Of a DNA stretch of 34,162 nucleotides, positions 33,583 through 34,162 are shown piece after piece (the stretch's first letter is position 1; each line of letters begins with the position of its first letter). Both the position numbers and the translations under genes were made by a program. Location of the stretch: assembly GCA_937892255.1 (NCBI GenBank), contig CALAUL010000045.1, positions 1 through 34,162 on the forward strand. The letters run 5' to 3'. Source of the stretch: an uncultured Bacteroidales bacterium (GTDB taxonomy: Bacteria > Bacteroidota > Bacteroidia > Bacteroidales > Marinilabiliaceae). The notes beneath the pieces are model-generated. The model had not been told where the DNA came from. It worked only from the letters and a program-made list of their open reading frames with translations, and did not search any database.

Positions 33583-34162
33583 TCGAGCATATTTGAGAGG
33601 CGTTTTTGATTATATTTTAATTCACTCTTTTGCAGATAATAGCGGGTTATTTTCAAAAAAGATGAATTGAAATAGGGAGAAAACGGTTTCAAAGATGTCG
33701 AAAGTTATGATTTGAATCCGTATTATGATAACTATTCAATAAAATTTATACAACTTCTTGCTATACATACATGTGTTTTAAGAATTCAAGCTACCTCATC
33801 TCCCATCTTTTCTAACTCCAAAACCGATTTTCCTCTCTTTTCGACACCTACCAAACTGCTACTTCCTCCCTACCATCTACCTACTAAAGCTATACCAAAG
33901 CCCTTAACCCTTCGACTTTTTCGTCATTTCTCGAAGGATTAAGGGCTTTGGTAGGTCTTTGGTAAGACTTTGATACGGAGGTAGTACCTCTCGGGACATA
34001 TCGTGTGTAAGAACAGTGCAGTTGACGTATAAAGTGTTATGACATTGAGTGTTACTTCATCTGCGATACAGAAACGTAAGTGTCGTATTGGTATTTGGAG
34101 ACAAGATAAAGGCAACAAGTTATGAATACCGACACAAAATAGAAATCCACACCCACGCATCA
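33583..34162. other. Right-edge region without a convincing gene
   Basis: Open frames of about 75 codons exist on both strands but have no start signals, motifs or plausible composition. A pyrimidine-rich plus strand (about 33790-33890) and a long inverted repeat at 33893-33953 are the only structures seen. Confidence 0.4.
33893..33953. repeat. Long inverted repeat (23-bp arms)
   Basis: 33893-33915 pairs with 33931-33953 with one mismatch around a 15-base loop. Weaker complementarity extends outward to about 33881 and 33964, where CTTTGGTA-type words repeat. It lies about 350 bases past the HAD gene and is not followed by a T-run. Confidence 0.7.

Noticed and set aside
33712..33942. 76-codon plus-strand frame near the right edge
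   Set aside because: Composition follows the pyrimidine-rich DNA, it runs into the inverted repeat, and no start signal or motif is present.
33939..34160. 73-codon minus-strand frame at the window edge
   Set aside because: Could be part of a gene beyond the edge, but no motif or start signal supports it.

Overview
The window reads as a chromosomal segment of a Bacteroidota bacterium, most likely order Bacteroidales. The evidence is TAnnTTTG-type -7 promoter boxes with TTG about 20 bases upstream, weak Shine-Dalgarno sites, BspA-like leucine-rich-repeat surface proteins, DUF5723-like and helix-hairpin-helix outer-membrane proteins, and ribosomal proteins that match Bacteroides sequences I remember. 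There are no tRNA or rRNA genes, CRISPR arrays, insertion sequences or phage genes.

Layout. 244-7572 (+): six-gene operon for a hydrogenase-4/complex I-like membrane complex (hyfB-C-E-F-G and a fused hyfH-hyfI). Its catalytic subunits have lost the metal ligands. 7875-9632 (+): an ASCH-domain protein and metF. 9604-12525 (-): two envelope proteins, one of them a beta-barrel candidate with an N-terminal ComEA-like HHH region. 12645-13364 (+): pdxJ, convergent with a DUF1232 gene. 14067-16275 (+): a tryptophan unit made of promoter, leader peptide with three consecutive Trp codons, intrinsic terminator, trpB and trpA. 16374-19333 (+): translation operon rplM-rpsI-rpsB-tsf with a long leader and internal hairpins. 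19415-22117 (+): a large BspA-like LRR protein whose membrane-anchor tail is out of frame by one base. 22304-25122 (+): a compact ACP / ketosynthase / chain-length-factor-like / polysaccharide-deacetylase operon. 25388-28369 (-): a lipoprotein and a DUF5723-like protein. 28538-29788 (-): a second BspA-like protein. 30050-33546 (+): LemA, a 577-residue membrane-associated protein and a HAD phosphatase-like protein. 33583-34162: no convincing gene, but a long inverted repeat.

The two most interesting systems appear to be built around enzymes that have lost their chemistry but kept their partners. In the first operon the ion-pumping membrane subunits keep their key Glu/Lys residues. The large subunit lacks all four Ni-Fe cysteines, and the NuoB/HyfI-like part lacks three of four [4Fe-4S] ligands, while one ferredoxin-type cluster remains. 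In the trp unit, TrpB is intact. TrpA is full length but lacks the catalytic Glu and the GFGIS phosphate loop, and trpEGDCF are absent between trpB and trpA. This suggests tryptophan synthesis from indole by TrpB with TrpA kept as a structural or allosteric partner, still under tryptophan attenuation. These are inferences from residue comparison by eye, with reference sequences recalled from memory; no alignment or database search was run.
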